Positions 54,451 through 64,000 of a stretch of 64,000 nucleotides of DNA are shown piece by piece (position 1 is the first letter of the stretch; the number at the start of each line of letters is the position of its first letter). This DNA is from Ornithodoros turicata (Eukaryota > Arthropoda > Arachnida > Ixodida > Argasidae). Position numbers and translations under genes: made by a program. The notes beneath the pieces were generated by a model. The model was not told the DNA's origin, did no database searches, and saw nothing but the letters and a program-made list of their open reading frames with translations. Location: the NCBI RefSeq assembly GCF_037126465.1, contig NW_026999471.1, positions 1 through 64,000 of the forward strand, in the 5' to 3' direction.

Positions 54451-55591
54451 TTTGCAACCATACTTCCCCCGGAACCCAAATACTTTGGTTTCCCGGAAGC
54501 TGCCCGCCGAGTCATTTGAGTAACTCAGGCGGATTGCTGGTTGGCATCGTTTATGGTTAGAACTAGGGCGGTATCTGATCGCCTTCGAACCTCTAACTTT
54601 CGTTCTTGATCAATGAAAACATTCTTGGCAAATGCTTTCGCAGTAGTTCGTCTTGCGACGGTCCAAGAATTTCACCTCTAGCGCCGCAATACGAATGCCC
54701 CCGTCCGTCCCTCTTGATCATTACCTCGTTTTCCAAAAACCAACAGAACAGAAACGGGGTCTTGTTCTATTATTCCATGCGTAAGTGTTCAGGCAATGCG
54801 CCTGCGTTGAGCACTCCAATTTTTTCAAAGTAAATGCACCGACCACCCAAAGGCATCCAGTGAAGGACACCAGAGGATAGAAGGCATGATGTTCAGCCCG
54901 GGCTGTCGCATCGGTTAGATGCACCACCCGCCTGGAACTGAGATCCAACTACGAGCTTTTTAACCGCAGCAGCTTTAGCATACGCTATTGGAGCTGGAAT
55001 TACCGCGGCTGCTGGCACCAGACTTGCCCTCCAATTGATCCTCGTTAAAGGATTTAGAGTGTACTCATTTCAATTACGGGGCCTCAAAAGAGTCCCGTAT
55101 TGTTATTTTTCGTCACTACCTCCCCGTGCCGGGAGTGGGTAATTTGCGCGCCTGCTGCCTTCCTTGGATGTGGTAGCCGTTTCTCAGGCTCCCTCTCCGG
55201 AACCGAACCCTGATTCTCCGTTACCCGTGACAACCATGGTAGGCGCATAACCTACCATCGACAGTTGATAAGGCAGACACTTGAAAGAAGCGTCGCCGCC
55301 CGAAGGCGTGCGATCAGCGAAAGTTATCCAGAGTCACCACAAACCACGGGCCAGAGACCCGTTTGATCTTGGTCTAATAAAAGCACCCGAACATCCCGAG
55401 GGCAGCCCAGGTTCATTGCATGTATTAGCTCTAGAATTGCCACAGTTATCCAAGTAGCATGAAACAATCTAAGGAACCATAACTGATTTAATGAGCCATT
55501 CGCGGTTTCGCCTTGGTTTCGGCATGTACTTAGACATGCATGGCTTAATCTTTGAGACAAGCATATGACTACTGGCAGGATCAACCAGATA
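53775..55591 (-). rRNA. 18S small-subunit ribosomal RNA, complete
   Basis: The minus strand runs from TATCTGGTTGATCCTGCCAG at 55591 through the universal segments (CCAGCAGCCGCGGTAATTCC, AACTTAAAGGAATTGACGG, TACACACCGCCCGTCGC) to GCGGAAGGATCATTA at 53775, 1817 nt, the normal arthropod length. The V4 part (GTTGGATCTCAGTTCCAG...) is of chelicerate type and supports a tick-like source. One base near the 3' end departs from the otherwise nearly universal sequence: at 53807 plus-strand A replaces C (AACAAGTTTTCCG in place of AACAAGGTTTCCG). The gene forms the 40S subunit core RNA. It is transcribed with ITS1 downstream and the ETS upstream. Overall it looks functional in length, but it could be a variant copy. 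Confidence 0.97.
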
Positions 55592-55980
55592 GGTACGTCA
55601 CATCGAGGTGACACCGGGCTTCAGCCCGGCTAGGAACGTAAGAACCGATAGGCATCTGCCGACCGTCCCAGGCGCGATGGCCCAGTTGCGGCATAGCACT
55701 AAACGGATTCCCAGCGGTTCCCTGCATTGGCCGGGGACGTCCCACGGAATAAATCACGATGGGATCCCCATGGACCGTTGTCGAGTACTCCTTCCGCAGC
55801 CCGGGGCGAACCACCGGTGCTTCGGCTCAGGACACGTACGACGGACAGGTAGCCCAGGTACCCGTGAAATGCCCCACGTCGTGGGGACGGTAGCGCACCC
55901 GAGGACGGCCGCGTTCGCTTCACGCCAGGGACCGCAGGTGCATTGCTGCGGAGGCTAGGCCTCTTTATATATAGAAACAT
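55592..55980 (-). other. 5' external transcribed spacer, probably with promoter region at its far end
   Basis: GC-rich sequence directly upstream of 18S in the sense of transcription. It contains a short hairpin (ACCGGGCTTCAGCCCGGC near 55612). At its far end TATATATA (55966-55973) marks a change to AT-rich DNA; a TATA-like element at the rRNA start is known in some arthropods, but the role here is inferred. Confidence 0.5.
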
Positions 55981-56059
55981 AAGATGATTACAGCTGTATA
56001 AACACTTGAGCGTCACCGTATAGGATTTCGACATATAATCGTTTTTGTACCCAGAACTG

Positions 56060-56470
56060 GCGCTGGATGAGCTCACGGCGATTTCACGGTGACTGGACTC
56101 TGCCGTTTTTCCGGACCCGCACTCGTCAAAATCGACCGTAAATTCGTCCTCTCATCCAGTGTGGACGCTGGATGAGGTCACGGCGATTTCACGGTGACTG
56201 GACTTTGCCGTTTTTCGGGCACGTACTCGTCAAAATCGACGATAAATTTGTCTTTTTTATTCCCCACTGGGCGCTGGATGAGCTCTCGGTTGATCGCCGA
56301 CGACTGGTCTTTGCCATTTTTTCATGCCCGTACTCGTCAAAATCGACGGTAAATTCGTCGTTTTCCATCCAGAGTGGGCGCTGGATGAGCTCTCGGCCGA
56401 TCGCCGATGACGGGACTTGGCCTCGACTTGGCATCGATGGGAAATCTGTTTATCCGCACCCAGAGCGAGC
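56060..56470 (-). repeat. IGS tandem repeat A, about 106 bp, four copies
   Basis: CGCTGGATGAG recurs at about 56061, 56166, 56272 and 56379, with TCGTCAAAATCGAC and TAAATTCGTC words inside each copy. Position upstream of the 18S promoter region suits intergenic-spacer repeats, which often have enhancer function for RNA polymerase I. Confidence 0.85.
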
Positions 56471-57008
56471 GCTGGGTGCCACGCCGCAAGGCGCCGGTGC
56501 CCTCGGCCACTTGCGTCTCCCTTCAGCGCGACGCCACATCCCCTCTTCCGCATCCAGCGAGGGCGCGGGGAGCCCCCGCATGCCCCTACGCAGAAGCGCC
56601 GGTGCCCTCGGCCACCGCGCGCCTCCCTTCAGCGCGACGCCACATCGCCTCTTCCGCATCCAGCGAGGACGCAGGGAGCCCCCGCATGCCTCTACGCCGA
56701 AGCGCCAGTGCCCTCGGCCACCGCGCGCCTCCCTTCAGTGAGACGCCACATCGCCTCTTCCGCATCCAGCGAGGGCACGGGGAGCCTCCGCATGCCCATA
56801 CGCGAAAGCGCCGTGCCCTCGGCCACCGCGCGCCTCCCTTCAGCGCGCGCCACATCGCCTCTTCCGCATCCAGCGAGGGCGGGGGGAGCCCCCGCATGCC
56901 CCTACGCCGAAGCGCCGGTGCCCTCGGCCACCGAGCGCCTCTCATGCCAGCGGCAAATCGTTCGTCGGCACCCCTGGGGAGCGCTGGATGCACCGACGGC
57001 GAAGCGCC
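56471..57008 (-). repeat. IGS tandem repeat B, about 105 bp, five copies
   Basis: GTGCCCTCGGCCAC recurs at 56497, 56602, 56708, 56813 and 56918, with CGCATCCAGCGAG and CCCGCATGCC in each unit. Similar length and shared words with repeat A suggest a common origin. A remnant follows the inserted element at 58101-58190. Long open frames here are only by-products of the GC-rich repeats. Confidence 0.9.
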
Positions 57009-57014
57009 GTCGAC

Positions 57015-58094
57015 GGGGGGGTTACACTAATAAATCGTTAAGAATAAATCATTTAAGAAAAACTCTTCCAAAATATATTATTTACAATAAACTGCGTAAA
57101 ATTCCCCGATATTGAATCAACTGCGCAAAAATCCCCGCCCGAAAAACAATCGCTCAAGAATCTACCATGAAAATATATCGTTGCAAAATATATCGTCACA
57201 AATAAACTGTTTGAAGATATATCATTAAAAATAAACTGTGAAAAAATGTCCTGTTGTCCAACACGACAGCGGAATGATGATAGCGGTAAGACAGCTTATA
57301 TTGGTGGATTTTGCTCTTGTTAGCACTCACCCTCTACCTAGTGGTCTGTCATGGGTGCCATATTTTGTTGTGTGTGTGTGTTGTTGCTATGTTTTCCTTT
57401 CTAGAGGAGAAAGGACAAAAAAGCCGTTGAAAAACAGTTATGAAAAACGGTTTCGGAGAAGAAGTTCCGAAACGAGAATTAATTGCGCGCGGCTCGGCGC
57501 GATGGTGGGAGCGATGGGGCTGAGCGTTATCGGGATCTTCTTCACACTATGCAGTATATGCATGTCCCGAGTTATTACCTTTCCTTTCTTTTTCTTAATA
57601 AACATATTCCCCCCCCCCCCGAGTTATTTCGCTTGACAAAGCATCGAAGGGAACTGTGGTAGTGTTGAGCGCTCATTCTTTCATCCGTGTGCTCTGAGTT
57701 CGCTTTACACTGACGTTCAAATGAAGTACGCTTGCTATGCGTACAAAGAATGGAAGTCCGACGTACGAAGAATACTCATGGCAGGAGTGCAATTAAATTC
57801 GCCGACTTTGGAATTATTTGTCGAAGCGGATTGTCTATTTTACTCGCGGCCATACCACGTGACAGTAGGAACCGTATGATTGATTTTGGAAGGATTCTGA
57901 AATGATTTGTTTTTAACGACATATTCTTAACCGGGGATTCCTTAGCGTTTTTATTTACACGGGGATATTTGAGCGATTATTTGTGTGCGTTGATCTTTAA
58001 GCATATATTCTGGGAGATTTATTATTAACCGTGACTACTTACGCGTTTATTTTTGAAAGGTTATTTTTAAGAGTTTCGAACGGGATACACCCCC
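57015..58094. mobile_element. Unclassified DNA element with 13-15-nt degenerate repeats at both ends, in IGS
   Basis: The ends are G-runs: GGGGGGGTTACACT at left and GGGGGTGTATCCCG on the reverse complement of the right. GTCGAC stands directly outside both (57009-57014, 58095-58100). The left 240 bp consist of a row of AATAAATCGTTAAG-like units, and the right 220 bp of the same type of unit in inverted orientation. The middle (57250-57880) has no recognised protein. It interrupts repeat B of the IGS. The class is unknown to me. Confidence 0.65.
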
Positions 58095-58230
58095 GTCGAC
58101 CACGTTATCCGTAGCCCGCTCCACTCGACGGCGAATCGTTTTTTCCGCATCCAGCGAGGGTGCGGGGAGCCTGGATGAGTTACGCTAGCTTGACGATGCC
58201 CTGCGTGCTCAGTTGGTCCCCTTATATATA

Positions 58231-58823
58231 CAGGGTGTTACCCTATAAAAGTCTACCCGCGCTGGCATGCCGTGCTCGCCAATCACTCAGTGCAGGCGGT
58301 ACAATATGTTGCCTACCTATAGAACTCATAAGGACATTCCATCATGGTAAATATCGAAGTGATTGAGCACCGTAACGAGCGCAAAACGTGAGGTTCCCGT
58401 AGTCAAAACAGCCAAGATGGCGCCTCTCAGTAAGCAGACGACATCCCTTTTGGGTGTCGTCTGCTGAGTACGTCGGCATTTTTCGTTCCTCACGTTGCTT
58501 ACTTCCGAGCAAAATACGACAGTTACAAGAAAACGAAATGAAAACTGCAGTTCCATCCGGCTGGCAGGATATGCGACACGTCTTCGTCTGGGGAGCAGCA
58601 TGTCAAGTGTTCTTCTCAACGCCGCCATCTTGATTGTTTTGACTACGGGAATTGCACGTTTTGAGTTATAACTTCGTGCAGCGGCGCTCAATCACTTCGA
58701 AATTTACCAAGATTAAATGTCCTTATGAGCTTTATATTAAGATCGCACAATGTGCCACCTGCATTGAGTAATTGGCGAGTACGGCATCGCGGCATGGGTA
58801 GACTTTTATAGGGTAACACCCTC
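58231..58823. mobile_element. Foldback MITE with TA duplication and about 200-bp inverted arms
   Basis: The left end CAGGGTGTTACCCTATAAAA matches the reverse complement of the right end (GAGGGTGTTACCCTATAAAA) and the match continues, with gaps, to about 58430 and 58618 (shared words CTCATAAGGACATT, GTAGTCAAAACA, CAAGATGGCG). TA flanks both ends (58229-58230, 58824-58825). Nearly the entire 593 bp folds back on itself. It carries no transposase. It shares terminal bases with 7884-8245 and lies in the IGS. Confidence 0.85.
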
Positions 58824-59038
58824 TAGTCTGATAAGTCGATCAGCGCTGAATACACGATTGACAGTCATCGTATAACGAAAATTCCCAAAGCGCTGAACTG
58901 CCGTTTCTCGCTTATTTCTTGCTCTAGGAAGATGAAACTTGGAACACGACGTCGACGTGCCACCGGCTCCGACACCCTCGACCGCCATCAAATTTCTATG
59001 GTTATTGTAAACGGTACGCCGCTTTATGTAACATCTAC

Positions 59039-61090
59039 AGGATCTCCGCCCCAACTGGAGTCAGCGTAACGTTCTGAGCGTCACACGATGGGGAATTTAT
59101 CCTTCTAACATATATTAAAATTTTGCGCTTCTAGCTCAAGCGGTGCGGGAGGGAGGGTTCGAAACCCAGACTCGGGTGACGCGTTTCTGGCGTCCGCCGA
59201 CGCTCCCGGGGGCGTCCTACCTCTAATAGCTGCTGCACCCCTCGGCCCATCCGCCTCTGGGTGCGTCGCTTCGATAGAGCCGTTATTCAGGAGTCCCCGG
59301 TTAAAAAATTGACTGTCTGGGTCAATCGGTGCGGACGCGAAAATTCGAATACCGGAGACGTCGGCCTGCCTTACGCCCGCATCGGTGGGGCAGCGTAACG
59401 CTTCTACGCTCAGCCGCTCGGGCCTCGTTCGGCCCATCCGCATCTGGTCTGCGCGGTTTGATAGAGCCTTCATCCCTGCGCCATCCATCCGAAAACGGGA
59501 ACCCTGGGCCAATTTCCGCGACCGCTAAGGTTCGAACGCCGGAGCCGGTCGGAACCGTTTTCCAATGCCTGGGCGGACCACGTCCGCAGGATCTCCGCCC
59601 CCACCGGAGCCAGCGCAACGTTCTTGGCATCAAACGATAGGGAAATTATCCTTCCAACGCGTATTATAGTTTCGCGCTTTTAGCCCAACAGGTGCGGGAG
59701 GGAAGTTTCGAAACCCGGACTCGGGTGACGCGTTTCTGGCGTCCGCCGACGCCCCTGGGGGCGTCGTACCTCTAATAGCTGCCGCACCCCCTCCCTATCC
59801 GTCTCTGGTGCGTCGCTTCGATAGAGCCGTTATTCAGGAGTCTCCGGTTAAAAAATTGGCCACCTGGGTCAATCGGGGCGGACGCGAAAATTCGAATACC
59901 GTAGACGCTCGGCCTGCTTTACGCCCGCGTCGGTGGGGCAGCCGAACGCTTCTACCCTCAGCCGCTCGGGCCTCGTTCGTCCCATCCGCATCTGGTTTTT
60001 GCGGTTCGATAGAGCTTTCATCCCTGCGGCATCCGTCCGAAAACGGGGACCCTGGGCCAATTTCCACGACCGCTAGGATTCGAACGCCGGAGCCGGTCGG
60101 ACCCGTTTTCCAAAGCCCGGGCGGTCCACTTCCGCAGGATCTCCACCCCAACCGGAGCAAGCGCATCATACTTGGAGTCAAACTATAGGGAATTTATCCT
60201 TCTAACGCGTGTTAAAATTTTGCGCTTCTAGCTCAAGCGGTGCGGGAGGGAGGGTTCGAAACCCAGACTCGGGTGACGCGTTTCTGGCGTCCGCCGACGC
60301 TCCTGGGGGCGTCCTACCTCTAATAGCTGCTGCACCCTTCGGCCCATCCGCCTCTGGGTGCGTCGCTTCGATAGAGCTGTCATTCAGGTCGGTGGGGCAG
60401 CCGAACGCTTCTACCCTCAGCCGCTCGGGCCTCGTTCGTCCCATCCGCATCTGGTTTTTGCGGTTCGATAGAGCTTTCATCCCTGCGGCATCCGTCCGAA
60501 AACGGGGACCCTGGGCCAATTTCCACGACCGCTAGGATTCGAACGCCGGAGTCGGTCGGACCCGTTTTCCAACGCCCGGGCGGGCCACGTCCAAGGATCT
60601 CCGGCCCCACCGAAGCCAGCGGAACGTTCTTGGCGTCAAACGATAGGGAATTTATCCTTCTAACGTGTATTAAAATTTCGCACTTCTAGCCCAACCGGTG
60701 CGGGAAAGAGGGTTCGAAACCCGGACTCGGGTGACGCGTTTCTGGCGTCCGCCAACGCACCCAGGGGCGTCGTACCTCTAATAGCTGCCGCACCCCTCGA
60801 CCTACCCGCCTCTGGATGCGTCGCTTCGATAGAGCCGTTATGCAGGAGTATCCGGTTAAAATATTGTCCGCCTGGGTCAACCGGTACGGAGGATAAAACT
60901 CGAATACCGGAGACGCTCGTCCTGCTTTACCCCCGCGTCGGTGGGGCAGCCGAACGCTTCAACCCTCAGCCGCTCGGGCCTCGTTCGTCCCATCCGCACC
61001 CGGTCTTCGCGGTTCAATAGGGCCGTCGTTCCTGCGCCACGCGTCCGAAAAACGGGGACCCTGGGCCAATTTCCGCGACCGCTAAAGCAC
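59039..61090 (-). repeat. IGS tandem repeat C, about 548 bp, nearly four copies
   Basis: AGGATCTCC plus the TTCGAAACC-containing block recur at 59039, 59589, 60136 and 60594; the third unit is about 90 bp shorter by an internal deletion. Each unit has inner subrepeats with TTCGATAGAGC and CCCATCCGC words. Several units carry GGTTCGAAACCC, a polymerase III B-box-like word. No protein gene is supported. Confidence 0.9.
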
Positions 61091-62750
61091 CCGCCCTGAC
61101 GGCCGGCACCGCCACGGGGTCGGCCTCGCCTACCGCGCCGGGGCGCATAGGTGAGGCCGACTTGCGCAAACCGCAGCCGGTCCGCGCTTTAACGGTACCC
61201 AGCGGCTCTCGGCCCATCTGCTTCTGGGTGCCGCCGTTCGACGGGGCTCTCGTTCGTTCCCTGCCTCTGCCGCACCAGAAGACCAGGTTAAAAATGATAG
61301 TGGACCCCGGGTCACTCCGTAGGTCTGTTAAAAATGGAATACTTTGAGAGGGTCGGGCCTCGCTTCGTCAAACTGTTTTGTTTGGCCGGCCGGCTTCCAC
61401 GTCGTGCCACTCCGTCTTCCCTCGTCCCATTGGCGTGGAGGTGTCGCGGTTCGAAAGAGCCTTCGTGCCTGCGCCAGCCGTAGGAAAAATTGGGACCCCG
61501 GGCCAGTTTCTGGGACCGCTAAAATTGGAATGCCGGAGGCGGTCGGTGTCTTTTTTCGCAGGTCGGTGGGCACGCCGCGGCTTTCGTGCTCCGTCGCTCT
61601 TATCTTGTCCGCGTCTTCGTGCACCGTTTGGATCCGTGTATCGTCCCTGCGTCTGCAGTTTGGAAAATGAGCAGCACCCTGGGCCAATTGTCGGGGCCCC
61701 TAAAAATTCATTACTGGAGGCGGTGGGCACCCGATTTCTACCCACGTGGACGGTGCTCGCCCCCATGGCTTAGCGTCCCCCCATCTCGTTGCGTTGGTGA
61801 GCGCGGCGGCCTCACCGCGCTTCGATACAGCCTTCGTCCCCTACGTGAGCGGTTAAAAGAAAAGAGGAAAAGGAAATCGGCGAAACGTTTCGGCAACCGT
61901 TTGAGGTCCACACCCTCCCGACGGGCGGCACTGCCACGGAGTCGGCCCCACCTACTGCGCGCGGGCGCTGAGGTGAAGCCGTCTTGCGCAAACACCAGCC
62001 AGTCCGCGCTTTAATTATATGCAGCGGCTCTCGGCCCGTCAGCTTCTGGGTGCCGCCGTTCGACGGGGCTCTCGTTCCCTACCTTCTGCCGTAACACAAG
62101 ACCAGGTCGAGAGGGAAAGCGAACACTGGGTCAGTTCGTAGGTCCGCTAAATATGGACCCTCGGGCCTCGTCTCGACCGACGTCGGTGGCTTTGCCACGC
62201 CGCCCGGCTTTCACCTCGAGCCACTCCGTCGTCGCTCGCCCCATCCGCGCCCATGTGCCGCGGTTCGAAAGAGCCTACCTCCCCGCGCCAGACGCAAGAA
62301 AAAAAAATAGTACAGATGGACGGCTTGTTTTTACGTGCTCCGTGCTTTTCGGGCTACTCCGTCGTCGTCTCCGATCGCGCCCGCGCCTTCGTGCACCGTT
62401 CGGATACGTCCATTGTCCCTGCGTCTGCGGTTCGGAAAGCAGCACCCGGAGTCAATTCGTAGGGCCGTTAAAAATCGGTTTACCGGACACGGTCGGCACC
62501 CAATTTCTACGCACGTGGACGGTGGTTCGTCCTGCGGGTTCCTCCTTCAAGCGTCTCCCACCTCCGTGCGTTGAGCGCGGCGCCTTTACCGTCCTTCGAT
62601 GCGGCCTTCGTCCCTGCGTCACCGCTAGAAAATAAAAGAAAATCGCGAAAGGAGGCCCAGGGGGTCGGTCCGCGGCAACCGTTTTCGCACCCGCCCTGAC
62701 GGCCGGCACCGCCGCGATCCCGTCCAGCGCTCTGCCGCGGACGGGCAACA
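61091..62750 (-). repeat. IGS repeat D, about 0.8-kb units, two copies
   Basis: CTTGCGCAAAC...CAGCGGCTCTCGGCCC followed by TTCTGGGTGCCGCCGTTCGAC occurs at about 61152 and 61983, and the CCGACGGGCGGCACTGCC-like block at about 61095, 61915 and 62698. Smaller inner repeats relate it to repeat C. Spacer DNA, no gene. Confidence 0.8.
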
Positions 62751-63110
62751 GGAACGGCGATTGAGCGTCGACTACGGAGGCCGAAACAAAACGACAAAGT
62801 GCGGCCGTCGGCGATCGGCCGAGAGCCCGTCCAGCGCTCTGTCGCGTCGACTACGACGAGCACGACGCGGGGATAAAACCGACAAAGTCCGTCCGTCGGC
62901 GAACGGAAGGGGGCCGTCCAGGGACCTGTTTCTGGACGGAGAGGGAGGGCGATGTGCCGTAGGTTCCGAGGAGCACGACGAAGGCGGAAAAAAACGACAA
63001 AGTCCGCCCGTCGGCGAACGACAGGGGGCCCGGCCCGGACGCGGAGAGGTGAGGATGTGCCGTCTCCTCGTGCCTACCGCAAGCGGGGCGCTCCACGTAA
63101 TGACGGCCCC
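62751..63110 (-). repeat. IGS tandem repeat E, about 110 bp, three copies
   Basis: ACGACAAAGTGCGGCCGTCG, CCGACAAAGTCCGTCCGTCG and ACGACAAAGTCCGCCCGTCG begin three diverged units, each followed by GGCGA and a GC-rich tail. Spacer DNA; the open frames across it are not genes. Confidence 0.75.
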
Positions 63111-63740
63111 CCAAATAGGGACATCGTATAGTGGCCGACCCCGCAAGTCATGGACCGAGGTCGGGTGAGTGCGAGGCAGCGTGTCGCCGCACAAGTGCAA
63201 CCGGGCACGACTGGAACGAGTAACAAGCTTGGGCCATGGAACGGGGCAACGCCAGTCCGGGATGGGTAAATGCGTCCTTATGACACGCTCCAACTTCTCA
63301 GGGAGGGGGCGGCGCCCCGCTCGGACGAGGGACATCGTATAATTCGGACATCGTATAAGTCGAAAAAACGCCGCGCCGTTTCCAGGGAGATCGTACAATC
63401 CCCAGGGCCAAAAAAAAAACGCCGCCGTGCAGCAGAAGCCAACCAGCGTCCAAGACCCTGGTGGCCCGCTACAGGGCGGCTTGGCGACCGGCGGCATTTC
63501 ACGTCTATCCCTCCACAAGCTGCACACATTGCAGCAGGGGGACGCGCACTCTTTTGTGTCCCCTCCACAAGCTGCTCCACGAACAGCGGGGACGACTTTT
63601 GCGCCTGGGCCCTCCACAAGCTGCACACATTGCAGCAGGGCGACGGGCGGCGTTTTACGTCTACCCCTCCACAAGCTGCTGACGCAGCGGGGCGACGAGG
63701 GTCACAGACCCCTTTTCGCTTCACCGAGTAAGTGAAGAAG
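63111..63740. other. Spacer with GGACATCGTATA words and CTCCACAAGCTGC repeats
   Basis: GGACATCGTATA occurs at about 63119, 63331 and 63346. CTCCACAAGCTGCACACATT recurs near 63511 and 63612 and, diverged, near 63565 and 63667, giving a short tandem family. No gene or rRNA end recognised. Confidence 0.5.
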
Positions 63741-64000
63741 CAATGAAAGTAGTAGTAGTAGTAGTCACAGTCCAACCAGGCATTTCCCGCTGGCTCTTCG
63801 ATGTGGGCAAAGAGGCTTTTGTTGTTATACGCCTCTGTTCTCCGGTTCCAGAAGTCTTTTCTCAACGCCATTAGTGCTTCATTGACCTGGTATCTGTTCG
63901 TTACTCCCAAGGGTATTCCCAGATGAGTAGCCAAACGTTGAATGTTTTCTGCCAGGCCTATCGACAGGATGGTATCGATGAATAGGTCCGCAAGTCTGTT
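63741..64000 (-). CDS. Partial unknown protein, runs off the window edge
   Basis: The minus strand is open from the window end: it reads NRLADLFIDTILSIGLAENI and later ALMALRKDFWNRRTEAYN, then passes through a (TAC)n microsatellite (63750-63765) giving a Tyr run. The hydrophobic-helical pattern looks like real coding sequence, possibly the C-terminal tail of a transposon protein with a TAC-repeat 3' end. I do not recognise the family. Confidence 0.35.

Noticed and set aside
55966..55973. Certain RNA polymerase I promoter at TATATATA
   Set aside because: The position is plausible, but one TATA-like word without a comparable second promoter copy is not enough for a separate feature.
56172..57115. 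Long overlapping open frames on both strands (up to about 230 codons)
   Set aside because: They follow the GC-rich 105-bp IGS repeats, have repeated low-complexity protein and are open in several frames at once.
58326..58691. Minus-strand open frame of 121 codons
   Set aside because: It lies in the palindromic MITE and mirrors its inverted arms.
62761..63731. A 300-codon minus-strand frame and a 153-codon plus-strand frame
   Set aside because: Both are by-products of GC-rich spacer repeats, with repeated Arg/Pro/Gly-rich protein and no family motif.

Overview
The window is nuclear DNA of an arthropod, most likely a tick-like arachnid. The best evidence is a complete 18S rRNA gene on the minus strand (53775-55591) whose variable regions resemble chelicerate 18S. 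Spliced gene fragments and a dense mixture of typical arthropod transposons (BEL/Pao, Gypsy, Copia, R2, CR1/L2-like and I/R1-like LINEs, hAT, TA-MITE, TTAA elements) agree with this. Almost no intact host protein gene is visible.

Layout: 1-5447 is a frameshifted BEL/Pao retrotransposon cut by the window edge. 5448-10217 holds exon fragments of one host gene (SAMD3-like, tentative); its introns carry a TA-flanked MITE and a TTAA-flanked element with a broken THAP zinc-finger gene. 10218-13940 is the 5' half of a minus-strand Gypsy element split by a 1250-bp hAT element with a perfect 8-bp target duplication. 13941-15660 has nothing I recognise. 15665-41050 is an accumulation of R2-clade LINE copies, nearly all on the plus strand, split by later insertions: an apparently intact two-ORF CR1/L2-like LINE (19967-24556), a Copia fragment (28963-30800) and a 3.2-kb DNA transposon (36752-39965). 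A small putative two-exon gene with a CCAAT/TATA promoter lies at 17.9-18.9 kb. A 104-bp satellite array occupies 30974-32776.

The most interesting signal is the relation between the R2 copies and the satellite. Four R2 3' ends (17700, 25731, 30973, 40496), and probably a fifth (26829), abut the same position in the 104-bp monomer, and the one visible 5' end (32777) abuts the same monomer about 31 bp further along. This suggests an R2-clade element that targets a satellite instead of 28S rDNA and leaves a duplication of about 31 bp.

41100-46140 is a decayed I/R1-group LINE on the minus strand. From about 46400 to 63700 the DNA is ribosomal or apparently so: ITS1-like DNA with direct and inverted subrepeats (broken by a nested DNA element at 47.8-50.8 kb), 18S, a short ETS and a long IGS of several tandem repeat families, itself invaded by two DNA elements. 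No 5.8S or 28S is present. The last 260 bases hold a partial minus-strand reading frame that I do not recognise. Functionally the window is a transposon and rDNA landscape, not a set of cooperating genes.
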